DNA from: Gnetum montanum | Lineage: Eukaryota > Streptophyta > Gnetopsida > Gnetales > Gnetaceae | Direction: 5' to 3' | NCBI GenBank assembly: GCA_015680685.1 | Contig: MNCI01016507.1 | Coordinates: forward strand, 6,529 to 44,205 | Length of the DNA stretch: 37,677 nt | Shown: piece by piece, positions 19,921 to 31,627 of the stretch | How positions within the stretch are numbered: position 1 is the first letter of the stretch | Layout of the letters: each line of letters opens with the position of its first letter | The notes under the pieces: model-generated | Seen by the model: the letters and a program-made list of their open reading frames with translations, nothing else | What the model was told of the DNA's origin: nothing | The model's database searches: none | Position numbers and translations under genes: made by a program

Positions 19921-20672
19921 AGAATAAAAAATTGAACATGGAATAACTTATAAATATCATAATATTAAAAAGAAATAATAAGAAGCAGAGAGAAGAAATA
20001 AATTAGCAGACTCATTAATGGCTGCAAATAGCCATGATGGTAGTACATAGTAGTTGCAACAAGTGGTACTAATAGCTTGCGAATAACAATACCATCTAAT
20101 AATGACTAATAGTAGCAAAAATAAGAAGCATCCAAGTAGCAATTGATTGCACATACAAAACTCGGCAATGAGTTGCATGTAACAACAATAACACTAATAT
20201 GGAAAAGGGAGAAGAGATATAGGATTGGGAGATAATGAAGTAGAATAGGAGAAGGGATATGGGATCAAGGAAGAAGAAGCAAGATATGAAATCAAAAGAG
20301 ATAAGCTAAGATACTTTTCTTTCTTTCCACTTCATTCAATGATAATAATCATCCCCCTTCTTCATCTATGTTATGGGCTTTTAGATCCCTTACGTTTCTC
20401 TCCTTCTCCTTATTTTTTTCCATATGTACCTACAACTTTGATGTTTGAATATTATCCTATTTTGCCAAAAGAAAGGCAAAAATTGTAATTTATGAACCAT
20501 CAAAATTATGAGCACTGGAAGTAATTTATTTATTAACTAAACTATAGTAGTACATTAACAAAACATCAATTAAATTTAATTTAGACATTAGAATTGCTCA
20601 TTTGAATTGATTGATTGGTAATTAAAACTTATGATTTTATTGGATGCATAAGGTCCCATTTGCAAGAGATGT
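19921..20672. other. AT-rich spacer, no gene seen
   Basis: This lies between truncated R3 and the R4 LTR. 19960-20300 is A/G-rich with repeated GAAGAAG, AGAAG and GGGATAT elements; the strand complement is pyrimidine-rich. It resembles LTR or leader DNA of an unidentified element but has no match elsewhere in the window. The open stretch at 19957-20178 is hydrophobic low-complexity and probably chance. Confidence 0.4.
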
Positions 20673-21484
20673 TGGTGTCAACAGGTACTCCAACATCAAA
20701 CCATGAGTCACAAGTGTTCACATGCAACCTAATCGTTGTTTGTTGATGGACTATGTAAGTATACTAGTAAGTTCATGCTAAGTTTGTAATCATATGATTT
20801 AACTCTTAGTAAGTTGTAAGATAAACTAATGTTATTTGGCTTTAAATGTGCTACATGTGAACATAATGAAAATAATTATAAATTCTAATTATAAGTACAA
20901 TGGAATTATAAATCTATTCTATCATACAATGATAAGCATATGTTCTTGATTTTTTGTACATGTCACAGGATAATGTAATTGTTACTGAGATTACCAAGTA
21001 ACTTTACTATTGAATGAATCAAGAAAAGTAAATACTAGATAACTAAATAATTACACTTATCCTCAAAACCAATCATACTTATTTTTCCTTACTAATAAAC
21101 ATTAGAATAGTAAATGAATTTGGAAATGTAAATGACTTTATAAAGTTAAACATTATAGAAAATTAAAACAATGCTAAGTGAGATACTCCAATGATGAAGA
21201 ATAATATTTATCTTTATTTCCATTCATGAATTATGTTCAGGAAGAATCAACTCAAATGAAGATTTCATATAACTATAATTCACCAGACTACAAGTATTCA
21301 TTCTAAGTCTAACTTTATGAAAATAAATTACATGGCATTCCATACAACTTGTGTTTTTGATATGCTAGTGATGTATTATTTATAGGCATGACAATTTCCT
21401 AATACATCATATCTATGATGAAGTATGCAAAGCTATGACATCATAACTACAATATTATAGACATTGATAATTCTCATTTTATCA
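20673..21484 (-). mobile_element. R4 3' LTR
   Basis: On the minus strand it begins TGATAAAATGAG (plus 21484), immediately after a polypurine tract, and ends about plus 20673, near TACTCCAACATCAAACC, which matches the R1 LTR end region. Shared blocks with the R1 LTR include CCAACATC, ATTACCAAGT, CTTACTAATAAACAT and CATGAATT. It lacks the 209-bp duplication of R1. The five bases outside the low end are GATGT; the partner target copy would lie with the R4 5' end, which is outside the window. Confidence 0.75.
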
Positions 21485-21501
21485 TACCCCCAAAATTGAC
21501 T
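21485..21501 (-). other. R4 polypurine tract
   Basis: On the minus strand the LTR is preceded by GATGAGTTTTAAGTCA and then ATTTTGGGGGTA. R5 has the same arrangement before its 3' LTR (GATGAGTTTTCATTCAG, then TCATTGGGGTA). Plus-strand DNA synthesis of LTR retrotransposons starts at such a site. The shared wording ties R4 to R5. Confidence 0.75.
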
Positions 21502-21899
21502 TAAAACTCATCTTCGAGTTCAAAAAAAAATATTGTAGAATTTCTTACAAACTTGTGGGGTTATATGGGCTTTGACATTTCAACACATATTTACATAACT
21601 AACTCTTCTATAAATGCCACATTATGATTTAAGTGGTGTTACAAAATTATCATGCAATGTATGATCAATACATATGAGAAAATCGAAATAAAGCAAAACA
21701 AAATTAAGCTCGATGTAGTTTTCATCATGTTCCAAGTAGTGGTGGCTCCTTATTTTCCTTATTCTTCTAATCTAGGATTATGTACCATCCATTTAAATTT
21801 AGTGATGTTTTTCGAAGTCAGTACTTTCCAAGGACAGAACAATTGTGGAAACATTTTGTTAGCCTTGACGTACCATGTTGTGAACTATATCCTTTTGTC

Positions 21900-24420
21900 C
21901 TTAAAAAGCTTTGGTCACTTTCTTTAGGTCCTAATAGTCTACCATTTTTCTAGCTAGGTTTGCTGTTACATCTTTTTGATCCTGATAGCTAGCCTTGAAT
22001 ACCTATAATTTTGAGTTTTCTATGTGAAGATTTTATTAGGCATATTTTCTATCAATAATTATTTTTTCATGCATTAAATACACCATAGCCACTTGCTACT
22101 CTAGTTTTTTTTTTTTTACCTACTATTAACATGGCCAAGTTAGCATATTAGAGATATGCTAACCCCATGTATTTTATCAAATCCTGAATCTATAGGTCTT
22201 TATTCTTTATTTTTTCTTAATGAATGTGGATAATACTATATAAGATGGGTTGTCAATCTGTTGTTTATTCTATGATAGAACTAATTTTAGATCTAGCTAT
22301 CTAGATTTCCTTTTTATTGATTTTCTTATACATACCCACTTGGGCTCTAGAGTGTTCTTTTAGCTATTCATATTTCTTGGCCTTGTTTTTCTATGTGCTA
22401 ATCTCAATTGATGATTTTTTTTGTATAGTGTAGACTTCTTTCATTAATAAGGTCATATTTTCATGAGATAATTGTCTTATGTTGAGGTTGACTCTAGAAA
22501 ATTGCTCTCTTAATTAATGGATGTTTTCTTCTAGCACATGTCTACTTTTCAATGTTTATCAAACTCATGTTTTCAACAACAATCTTGTTACTCTTTTCTA
22601 ATGCAACAATAGTTTTAGCATATGCATAAGTTTTAGAATTTGCTATAGAAGCATTTCATACTACCTTCTTTTTTCTTCATATCCATTTATGTGCATTTGG
22701 CCATTAGTTGGCTAGTCTACTCATTTTTAATTTATTCAAGTTAGTTAGGTGTAATGTGTCATGTAGGTTCTTGTCTTTTAGCTCTTAGTTTGATCAATTC
22801 CTCTTGTAACCTATGCACATCACTTTTTGTGTGTTGCATTTTAGTTTTTTCCATGACCATTTTTCCATTTGTTGAGATCAATTTGAAATGAACTGTAGTG
22901 ATATCATTGGGAATATAAAAAACATTTTTCATGACATGTCCTATTTGTAATAATCTTTGTAACATATCTTCATGCTATGTAGAGATAATTAATTTTCTAG
23001 CTATGGTTTCTATATCTTTAGTTCCAATAAAATTAGTCGATGGCATAATGAGAACATTTAAGGATTCTTTGATGTGACCTTTTATAAGCTATATTGCTTC
23101 TATTTCATCCTAATGTTGTATTACCACCACTATGGATCCTTCTCTAGTTTCTACCATTATTTGGAAGGATACAACATTTGCTAAAATTTGTTGTGTCCAA
23201 TCATCATCTTCTCCTACCTATAAAGACACTTAGCTACTTGTGGGTCCTATTGATATGATAGGTATATTAGGATTATCTCTAAATTTGTACATTCTTGAGA
23301 GCTTCATGCTTCTCCAAAATATTATTTTTGTGATTTGCTATAAGTGGTTCATTAAGGATCTATAGTCTAGTTGTATTAGTGGAGCACTTTGCCCTGGTCT
23401 TCAGTAGCTTAAGTTGATTCACTGGGTCCTACATGTTCTATTCTTGTAATTAAAATGTTTGTCTCTAGTGTGGATATTACTGTAGACTTAGTACCTACTA
23501 GTTTCTCAACTTAATTATTCTTTGGTAACACTGGATTAGAAATTTCAACTTATGAGGCACTTTAGGCTTTGCAATGAACATTGATGGTATAGTCCAAAAT
23601 TTTAGATTATCAGCATAGTCTCTTGACAAGACATTGAAATGATAAAGTGGGTTTTCCTATGTTCTTATTCTCAAACTTTATTTATATTTCTAAAAATATC
23701 AAATGGGTAATGTTGGCTTGGAATTTTCCCATCATGATTGTGCTTCCTATGGCAACATAGGTGGAAATTTGATTAAGCCTTTTTGTTAAGAATATATGGT
23801 ATGTTCCAATTTTAAAATAGATCGTATTAGTAATGGATAATTCATTATATTATTTCTAAATAGTTTCATAGGTCCTCCGTAGTTTCATAAATTCCTTTCA
23901 TTTATATCAAACCTTGTAGATTTCTAACCTATGTTGGCTCCAAAATTTGGTATGTTCAGTGTCTTTGCAATTACTTCTATTGAATATGGCACTATGACTC
24001 CATCAACTTTCATGGTGGCATCATCTTGTTTATTCTTCCAAAATTAGTAGAATTATATTAAGTACCATTCATCATTGCTTGAATTAGTGGAAACAAAAGG
24101 AGGGGCTTGTATTTGCTCATAGATCTCTATAGGTGCAAACTTCATAAATGGTCCAAAATTGAGTTCCACTATGATAGTGGACATGATGAACTTCTTCTAA
24201 ATTACTTTTAAACACTCATTAGAGAGTGTGAAACATTACCCTTGTTTTGGAATAGGTGATGCAATAGATTTTTCCTATGCAAAGTGTGGGCACATGTATG
24301 TGATATAAATGTGCCTCTTTCTCTGCATGAGGCATTTGTACTCCATCTCATTCTCTACCTCTAGGTCTCTTCTCCTTAGGTTGTGATGGTCCTTCCACTT
24401 CAAGTCTCTTTGGTGGTATC
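21900..24420 (-). pseudogene. R4 'ORF3': plant-transposon-type domain plus coiled coil, no pol similarity
   Basis: In minus-strand order I read FGPFMKFAPIEIYEQIQAPP and NDEWYLI (about 24065-24160), DDATMKVDGVIVPYSIEVIA (about 23965-24025), then TIYFKIGTYHIFLTKRLNQI and STYVAIGSTIMMGKFQANI (about 23705-23825). Next come MLQRLLQIGHVMKNVF and DVHRLQEELIKLRAKRQEP (22759-22965), and finally a coiled-coil part with VALEKSNKIVVEN, HVLEENIHQLREQF and STWKNKAKKYE (about 22350-22625). All align with ORF3 of R5. The N-terminal wording (x-W-Y-x-F, then G-V-x-V-x-Y-S-x-x-x-I) resembles the 'putative plant transposon protein' domain found in many plant retroelement-derived genes; that assignment is from memory. 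Function is unknown. Many stops and frameshifts are present. Confidence 0.65.
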
Positions 24421-25000
24421 TACAATGATAAATGATTTTAAGATTATCCAATTTTTTTTAAAAAATACTCTAATGGTTCATATCCCTTCATCAGATTTTA
24501 GGTTTTGATCAAAATCATTATTCATTATTAACTTTATTTTCTATTGGGATTGTAGAGTTAGAGAAATTTGTTATTTAGACAAAACTCTTTATAAGAAAAA
24601 CCCATATTTAGATTATTTATATTAATTAAAACAAAATTTATCTTAAAAAACCTATACATTCTTCAATTTATTGTTTAAGACATATTTTAATGACCAATTG
24701 AAAAGAAACATTAAGTTTCTTAGATTTATGTATGATGAGAATGTGATTATTTTTCTTGTTCTTATGCTTATTTTGTTCTTCTAGGCCTTCAAAATTTGTT
24801 GGCATAATTTCCAAAAGCTACATGTAATGCTCTCCCCCACAACTAATTTTTTCACTTTATGAGAAAGAAAATAAGAATGGCTCAAATTGGACTTGCAATG
24901 GGAAAGATATGGAGCTATGAAGGTTTGGAAGTTAGCAAAACAACATGAACTCCCTAAGCATGAAATGAGGAAATGAAAATATTTTCTAATGATTTATGTG

Positions 25001-25090
25001 TATATATAGATTTTTAAAAGGGATGTATTGTAGATATGCCATCATGGATATGATATTGCAAGGACTAATGTATCATATCTCTAATATCAT
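25001..25090 (-). promoter_or_regulatory. possible internal promoter upstream of R4 ORF3
   Basis: On the minus strand, ATAT cores cluster at plus 25084, 25075, 25053, 25048 and 25034, followed by CTATATATACAC (about 25001-25012). The order (ATAT cluster, TATA run, then ORF3 about 600 bases on) matches 31640-31725 in R5. Spacing is irregular here (one 14-bp step, 25034 to 25048), so the case is weak by itself. Confidence 0.35.
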
Positions 25091-25888
25091 CATTAAACTT
25101 TTGAAAATTTTTACTAGTTTTAATATAAAAAATAATCAAAATGGATAGTCTAGAAGGTGTAAAGATGATCCAAGGGGTTCTTGATCATAGATAATGCTTA
25201 AAATATAAGAATTATTAATAAAATTATGTGAAAGGAGTTTGGGAAAGGTAAGATAATTAAGCTTTTAGGAGATGGGTAATCAAAATTGTTGAATGTATAA
25301 ATGAATATGAATATGTAGGAAAACAACAATGATTGTTTAAGTATTTAGATGGGACGAAATGATGTAGAATTACTTATCATGTATTAAGCACAAGAGTTAT
25401 GCAAGTGAGTCCTCCCTAAATGAGGCTTCTTTCATTAATGCCTTTGTATAACCACACCTAAAAGTGTCTATAGACACTTAAGGAGTTAAATGTAAATCAT
25501 ACCTATCTTATAAGGCACACATATTAGTATTACCTCGATAAGAAAATAATACTATATAATAAAAAATCATAAAATTATAATTACATATAATAGTAAGATG
25601 GAATGGTAGTAGCAAGGATTGTAGAAAATGGGATGTGAGGTGTTTGACCATAGGTATAACGAATTCTATGTGTAATGCATGGATAAAATAATCATTAGCT
25701 TTTCCATCAAAGATCCAAAACTATTCCATAATATTTACTAGTGATAGCACATTATATCATACCAAAAATAACAATTCATAAGACTATTACAACTGCAATA
25801 AATATTATCACTTGGAAATGAAGTACAAGGAAGTAATTTATTAAGAACACATTTTATTTAAATGGAGTCTTGACCATTAGATAGAGGA

Positions 25889-26105
25889 GTACCTTTAGGC
25901 ATGGGTAATATGTCTTTCTAGCACCATAACTACTACAAGTCTAAGAAACCTTAAAATTTTTATGAAGTCACATACCTTTAGGCATGGGTAACATGTCTTT
26001 CTAGTGGAACTTCCAAAAATTTTTATTATGTGTATTTATTAGATTATTACTATGTCAGCCTTACCATAGGACTACCTTCATGCATGGGTAAAATGTCTTT
26101 CCAGT
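25889..26105 (-). repeat. three copies of a 33-bp motif in the R4 spacer
   Basis: Copies lie at about 25889-25921, 25972-26004 and 26071-26105. The plus strand reads ACCTTTAGGCATGGGTAA then TATGTCTTTCTAG with few changes. A single copy, in the same sense relative to the element, lies in R5 at about 30776-30815 (GGAAAGACATGTACCCATGC, then CTAAAGGTAGCC). Flanking DNA between copies is not conserved, so this is not a simple satellite. Confidence 0.8.
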
Positions 26106-26880
26106 GACATGATAAGGTAGCACTTATTTTAGAACATAATTCCATTTTTCATTAGAACTTAAGTAAATAATACAAATTAATAGTAGGATGAGACTCATAG
26201 TAGCTTTAGAGAATCTGCACATCCCCTTGATATCACATCTTTTTCATTCTTACTTTGTTCTTCACTTTTTCCTTTAGGCATAATAATCATTGGTTTATTC
26301 TAGTTTTATTATAAGAAGAATGTCATTATGTCCATGGTAGGAACCTCTTATTATTGGAAATGAGTGAATGGATGATGTGGTCTCAATGTATATACAATCA
26401 ATCCTTTAATTATTTGATTATATAGGATGAAATTTTCATTTTTCCAACTACATCTTATTTATTCCTTTACACTTTATTAGAGAAATCAATAGCAGTTATG
26501 TTCATGAGAAATGGTGAAATTATAAAAGAATGAGAAATAGGTAAGAATAGAAAAATATATAAAGAATTTGAAAGATATTAAAAAATGAAAAATGATAAGA
26601 AATGTGAAAATTATGAAAGGATAGAAAGGAAATTAAAGATTTAAAAATTGGTAAAAATTAGAAAAAGTATGAAAAAAATTGTAAGCAAGAAAATTATAAA
26701 ATAAAAAAGATAGAATATACTTATCAATTCCTAATTTTAGATAGGATACCTTCCCAATGACTAAATTGATGGGTGAGTGTTTGGAAAATGGACCATAAAT
26801 CCCCAGGATTGTACACTCTAGGTTACTTTTTTATCATCCTTTTCATTTATTATCCCATGTAACATTAATGATAATAAAGT

Positions 26881-27208
26881 TTTGATCATTTGGAGATACA
26901 TATTCTATTGGATAGGATGGTTTTCCATTTTAGAATTTTATTCAATTCTTTCTTCTACTATATTAAGTGTTTTAGTAAATATGTCATCCACAAAATTCCA
27001 CATTTTGTCTACCTTTGTTGTAAGATCACTTACTAATTTTTGGATGGGTAGAGTCTTCCATTGGATTATATCATCTAACATTTTTCTTCTTATGTTTTGC
27101 ATATCGTTACATCTTTTTTTTTCAATAGATGGATCTCTATTATATTTTTTAGTTGAATCTCATTTTTGTAACTCCCCTTCTTCTTTCGTCACTTTGTCTA
27201 TTAGCCTT
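26881..27208 (-). pseudogene. R4 gag fragment, cut at the R5 insertion
   Basis: About 26920-27208 aligns in the same orientation with 4890-5195 of R1: TTCTACTATATTAAGTG against CTACTATCTTGAGTG, then ATCCACAAAATTCCA in both, GGGTAGAGTCTTC in both, and CTTCTTCTTTCGTCAC against CTTCTTCTTTGGCTAC. On the minus strand it reads KVDKMWNFVDDIF and IVEERIE. The match stops abruptly at 27208 and R5 LTR DNA starts at 27209, so R5 inserted into this gag. The upstream remainder of R4 gag would lie beyond the window. Confidence 0.75.
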
Positions 27209-28098
27209 CAATGAATCGTGATTCATTTGGTTGCGATATTAGACCCACGATATTCAATACACGATATCGGGTACATGATATCGCACCCAACAACAATATC
27301 AAACATGCGATATCGTGGTTCCTATGTGGCCCTATAAATACATATGTAGGCACATGGGAAAAGAAGTTTTAGGTCAGTTTTAGTGAGTCAGTTTAGTGTA
27401 GGATCTTTTTGTCAGTTTTTCCTCTCAACCCTTTCTTCTGGCATGCCCGCAGTGTGATGATTATAATTGTATGGCATGCTTTATTTGAGTGTGACATACT
27501 TGGACACGCACATGAACGGAAATAAAGATTGAGATTACTTCATCATTGTAGCATTTACATACTTTAATTCTTTAATTGTTATTTTTATTTATTTCTTTCA
27601 TAGTTACTATCTCTCCATCCTAAATTCCTTAAATGTGGAATGAGTATGACTTAATCATGAGCATTTAAGTGTGACTACTTGGTAACCTAGTAGCATACCT
27701 AGGATCTGCACTTGGTAATCCCAGTAGTAGTCATGCATGAGGTCTAAGATGTGTATGGATGATTAAGGAATGGATGCTCATCGCACTTAGGCTAGTTTAG
27801 ATTCTCTCCCCCTATTTTCTCTTAGCATAACTCTCTCTCCTTTTCCCTCCTAGCTTAGCTAAGATTATTTTCCATCACCTCCAGAAGTAGCATTAGTGTA
27901 GGAACACATCATACACCTTACTCAAGATTAAACCATACATGATAAAGAAAATACTTGTCTATGTGGGAAGACAGCAAACTACATTTAGTGAGTAACTATC
28001 TAGATACCATGACTAGCCCATCTGCAAAGTTTGACCAAATCATGCATGAAATGCTCGTATTCATATGGTTGAGTGTAGGGGTACCTTGTTACTCATCA
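27209..28098 (+). mobile_element. R5 5' LTR
   Basis: About 890 bp, starting near CAATGAATCGTGATTCATTT (the partner LTR has TGATGAATCATGATTCATC) and ending ACTCATCA. It matches 36034-36911 nearly colinearly: CTATAAATAC, GAAGTTTTAG, TTCATCATTGTAGCATTTAC, GTGTGACTACTTGGTAACC, AAGATGTGTATGGATGATTA and GGGGTACC. A TATA box lies at 27333-27340 and AATAAA at 27531-27536, so U3, R and U5 can be placed. The first two bases are mutated from TG to CA. Confidence 0.88.
27236..27340 (+). promoter_or_regulatory. phased ATAT/GATATC array and TATA box, R5 5' LTR
   Basis: Six ATAT cores start at 27236, 27250, 27264, 27278, 27296 and 27310 (steps 14, 14, 14, 18, 14). Most are flanked as CGATATCG, TGATATCG or CGATATT. 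TATAAATA starts at 27333, 23 bases after the last core. The second LTR has the same layout with one fewer 14-bp unit. The regular spacing suggests cooperative binding of a factor to a palindromic site; the factor is unknown. Confidence 0.7.
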
Positions 28099-28117
28099 TG
28101 GCCATCGTTGCTGGATA
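28099..28117 (+). other. R5 primer binding site (tRNA-Asp type), degenerate
   Basis: Directly after the LTR end the sequence is TGGCCATCGTTGCTGGATA, close to TGGCGCCGTTGCCGGGGA with one extra base and transitions. The corresponding site after the second LTR is TTGGTGCCATTGCTAGGGA. It marks the start of minus-strand DNA synthesis. Confidence 0.7.
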
Positions 28118-28233
28118 CGGTGCTAGTTATTTAAATTAGTTACATCATACAAGATTTCTGTAAAAAAGTATTCATGATACATCTTTTAGAAAATAAATTA
28201 ATATTAATTAAGTCACACACAAATTCACACACA

Positions 28234-30273
28234 ATGTCTCTCTCACAAGACTACAATAACACAACAACTAGTAAGGCAATTCATTGGAGAACTAATGAAC
28301 TATATGACAATGAAGATGAAGTTTGGAGTACCCAATCTGATGTAGGGGTTTTTGATAAACATAAACAAAGACAATATCATCTCAACTCATGAATGCATAA
28401 CCTACCCGATGACGATGAACCCCTACTGACCAGTACGAGCCTAACGTAAATACAAGAGGCTATTCAAATATCCTGCAAGCAGCACAAGGAAAGCCCTCTA
28501 TCCAGGCTTGACTTAAAAATCCTTTTCTAAGTTTTCAAAAGGCTATGATTTAGATCTGCAACAACATTTACAAGACTTCTATGATGCCTATGCATGGAAC
28601 AACATTGATAATGGATGGCAAAAACTTAAGCTGTTTCCTTTGACACTCATTGGCCAAGAAAAAGTATGGTATAGGTTGTTAAAACCAAAATCAATCCGAT
28701 GTTGGCCAAAAATGGTAGAACTCTTCAATGAAAGATATCAAAATTATGCAAAAGTGTCAACCTTGAGGAAACAAATCCAAGAGTGGAAACAAGCATAACA
28801 TGAACCCTTGGATATGGATTTAGAAAGATATTATGCATTGTTAAATAACTTCCCAGGCCATGAGTTCCCTGAGGAAAGGCTAATGTACCACATTATTAAT
28901 GGGCTCCATAATGAAACAAGGGAGAGCCTAGGGATGTATGCCCAAGGTCAACAATATGAGTTATCAACCCATCAATTTCAAGAGCTTATCAAATGGGTAG
29001 CAAAAGAAGAAGGAGAAATGGCTCAATGGGAGAATGCTGAAAAACCTCAATAGGCCAAAAACCTTAATTCAATAAGGGCCCATGATTATGAAGAGGAGAA
29101 ATCAACTCACCTCAAGGAGGTGGAACCATCTTTGCCAGTACTACAATCATTGGATGAAATTGAGGCAAAGATCAATAAGATAATGGAATGGATGTATAAA
29201 AAATGTGGAGAATATGCCAACATTATTGGAGATAGAGTTATGATGAACCAAGAAGTACTGCAAAACACCTTTAGACAATTAGAAATAAGGGTCGAAGAGA
29301 ATAAGAACTTAATTGCCAATCATACGTATTAATGTAACGTTTGCATGTACGATCACCCCAAGGGCCAATATCCAATCTTGTCACATTTACAAGAACATTG
29401 GGGAAAAGTGTTACATCCAGAGTTCGTACAAAGATACTGTGTTCAATCAAAGTGGCAACAATTGTAGTTGTGGGGGAGGCCACCCTCAAACTAGTTACAC
29501 CATTCATATCATCTGAACCTAAGTGCTTATCAAGTCCAACATCCTGTTTCTCGAACTGGATCAACATCCTCTATCTCACCACATGATTATTATTCTCCTC
29601 AAAACTATCAACCCATATCCTCTCCAAAACAACCACCACCTTGGATACCTTACACTTCTCCTCAACTTCAAAATTCTCATCCTTCACCTCCTTCTACATT
29701 GCCACCAAGTGTTCCAGAAGGTTTTGCACTAGAGCACCAACCCACGAATGTTACTTGTGCTACGACTATCAACAACAGTGGGAATCCTCCACAACATCAT
29801 AGGTGTCCCTTCTTTAGATGTGACCGTAAGAAGGGAAAGAACAATTCTAAGCCCACTATACCTTCCAAACGAACACAAGTCCAACACTGTGGTGCAGCTC
29901 CCTCCTCGAATCCAATGCCTCGTGCTACTTTCTCTAGGCCATCAACCAATACTCCAACAACCATATGGCCTAATGACTATAGCCATTGAGGGAGATAGAT
30001 TGATCCTTGCATACCATCTTATAGTCATAGGTGCCATAGTGGGTCAACCACTCATCAATTGACTACATCTTATAAATTGCCCCACTATGTTTACTAGAAT
30101 CAAGTGTGTGAACCCCAGTCGGGGTACATTCCAACCACCACATCAAAAGACACCCAGTGGTTTGAATATGACTAGATCCCAATATGTCCAACATGCAAGG
30201 ATTCCATATTTTCACTTATTAATCCTTTCCATACTCAACCGTTTAGTTATGATGGATACCCCCCATTCTAATA
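28234..30273 (+). pseudogene. R5 gag, degenerate
   Basis: The start MSLSQDYNNTTTSKAIHWRT is shared with the frame at 37049 after the second LTR (MSLSQDDANATTSEEIHWRT), supporting this ATG. The capsid core reads YDLDLQQHLQDFYDAYAW, DNGWQKLKLFPLTLIGQEKV and WPKMVELFNERYQN (28540-28745), then a stop, then LDMDLERYYALLNNFPGHEF and HIINGLHNETRESLGMYAQG (28808-29053), followed by a helical segment (EIEAKINKIMEWMYKKCGEY). The C-terminal part is Pro/Ser/Gln-rich (SSPKQPPPWIPYTSP) with HRCPFFRCDRKKGK near 29800, perhaps a decayed zinc-binding or basic RNA-binding patch. Compared with R6, about 260 bases are missing after codon 50. Several stops make it inactive. Confidence 0.8.
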
Positions 30274-31627
30274 ATAAGTAGGATTAATAAATATTTTTCA
30301 TTTTCTTTAATTTTAAAATTTTTGATTTTTAGTTTTTCACTTTTCAAGTTACTGTTTGATCTTTTTACCTTTTCATGAGTAATCTCATCTAGGAATAAAA
30401 AACTCATGTGAACCATTGGTTGAGGTGTTATTTTATGCTATCAAGTCTCAGGTGACTAATTATTTGAATAGGGAGCCCATAACATCCATTCATCCATTCT
30501 ATTAATAAGGGGTTCTACCCTAGGTACAATGATATTCTTAATCATTAAAACTTAAAGTAACCTTATGTTATCATACCTAGAGTGAAGAAGGATGGACTAA
30601 GCGGGAATGGCTAAGATGTGACATCAAGGGGACTTGTGGATTCTCTTTGGTTGCATCTATGGGAGTTATCATGCATCTTGGTTGTACTAAGATCTTTGTA
30701 GATCTAATGAAAAATGAGAGTAAGAGTACTCAAAAAGCACTCAATCAAGGAAAAATAATGCTATTCTAGGGGGTCCCATTGGAAAGACATGTACCCATGC
30801 CTAAAGGTAGCCAGCTTCTCTGGATTAAGCATATAAAAAAACATGTGTGCCGCAAAGCAAAAATCACTCCTCCCTTGAATAAAATGCCAAGTGATCGTAG
30901 GCCTTACTAGCATGGTGCTCTTATGGTTATCCATCATTGGATGAAGTAATGCAATGTCATTGATCGAAGGAATGGACTTGGTTCTGATTTTGGAGCGATG
31001 GATGGATGACACATTAATGATGTCTTACATGCAGGATTCATTGTGCCCTATGTCCATTACCTCATGTCCCGATCTCTGCAATCCCTTCTACGATTCACCT
31101 CACCTCGTTGTTTGGGTAATTGTGACTTGTGACTCGGGTAGCATGTAATTCATCTCTCATGGTGGGGATATCTACATGTGTGTGTTTTGTGGAACTGGTG
31201 TGGATTATAGTTAACCCTCCTAGTTCCTATGGACATTTCAAGGTGTGGTTATGCAAGGGAATTATAAGTTGGAACCTACTTTGGGGAGGACCCACTTGCG
31301 CAACCTTTGTAATTTATACTTATAACACATCTTCTTCCCATCATTCAATACCCTCTAAATATTACCAACATTTTTCTTTCCTTTATTATCCTTTCGATTC
31401 AAATGTTCCTATGAGCTAACACATGTCCTTCTTCCCCTACTCTTCATGATTTTCACTATTAGATTTTACACCATTATATTCTTTGTTCCTTTAGAACTAG
31501 TTTATATTACCCTAGACCCCTCTCCATTGACATACACATCCTCAATTTATACCTTGGAGTTTCAAAAAAAATTACAATTTTTTAAATTTTTAATTAAAAT
31601 TTGGTAAATTTTACAAGTACCCCATTT
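30274..31627 (+). other. R5 noncoding spacer between gag and ORF3
   Basis: No pol domain is seen on either strand. The single copy of the 33-bp motif shared with R4 lies at about 30776-30815. Open stretches at 30761-31012 and 31129-31419 have no recognised motif; the second ends in a Ser/Tyr/Pro-rich wording reminiscent of the gag tail but not convincing. Confidence 0.5.

Larger units (their letters stand above)
24421..26880 (-). other. R4 noncoding spacer between gag and ORF3
   Basis: No RT, RNase H or integrase wording is seen in this 2.4 kb on either strand, although pol would be expected here in an autonomous element. It holds three copies of a 33-bp motif (25889-26105) and an ATAT-rich, TATA-containing segment (25001-25090), both with counterparts at collinear positions in R5. 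The rest is AT-rich without open frames. Confidence 0.55.

Noticed and set aside
29107-29586. Several overlapping open frames on both strands
   Set aside because: They are shadows of the R5 gag frame, which is supported by homology to R1 gag.
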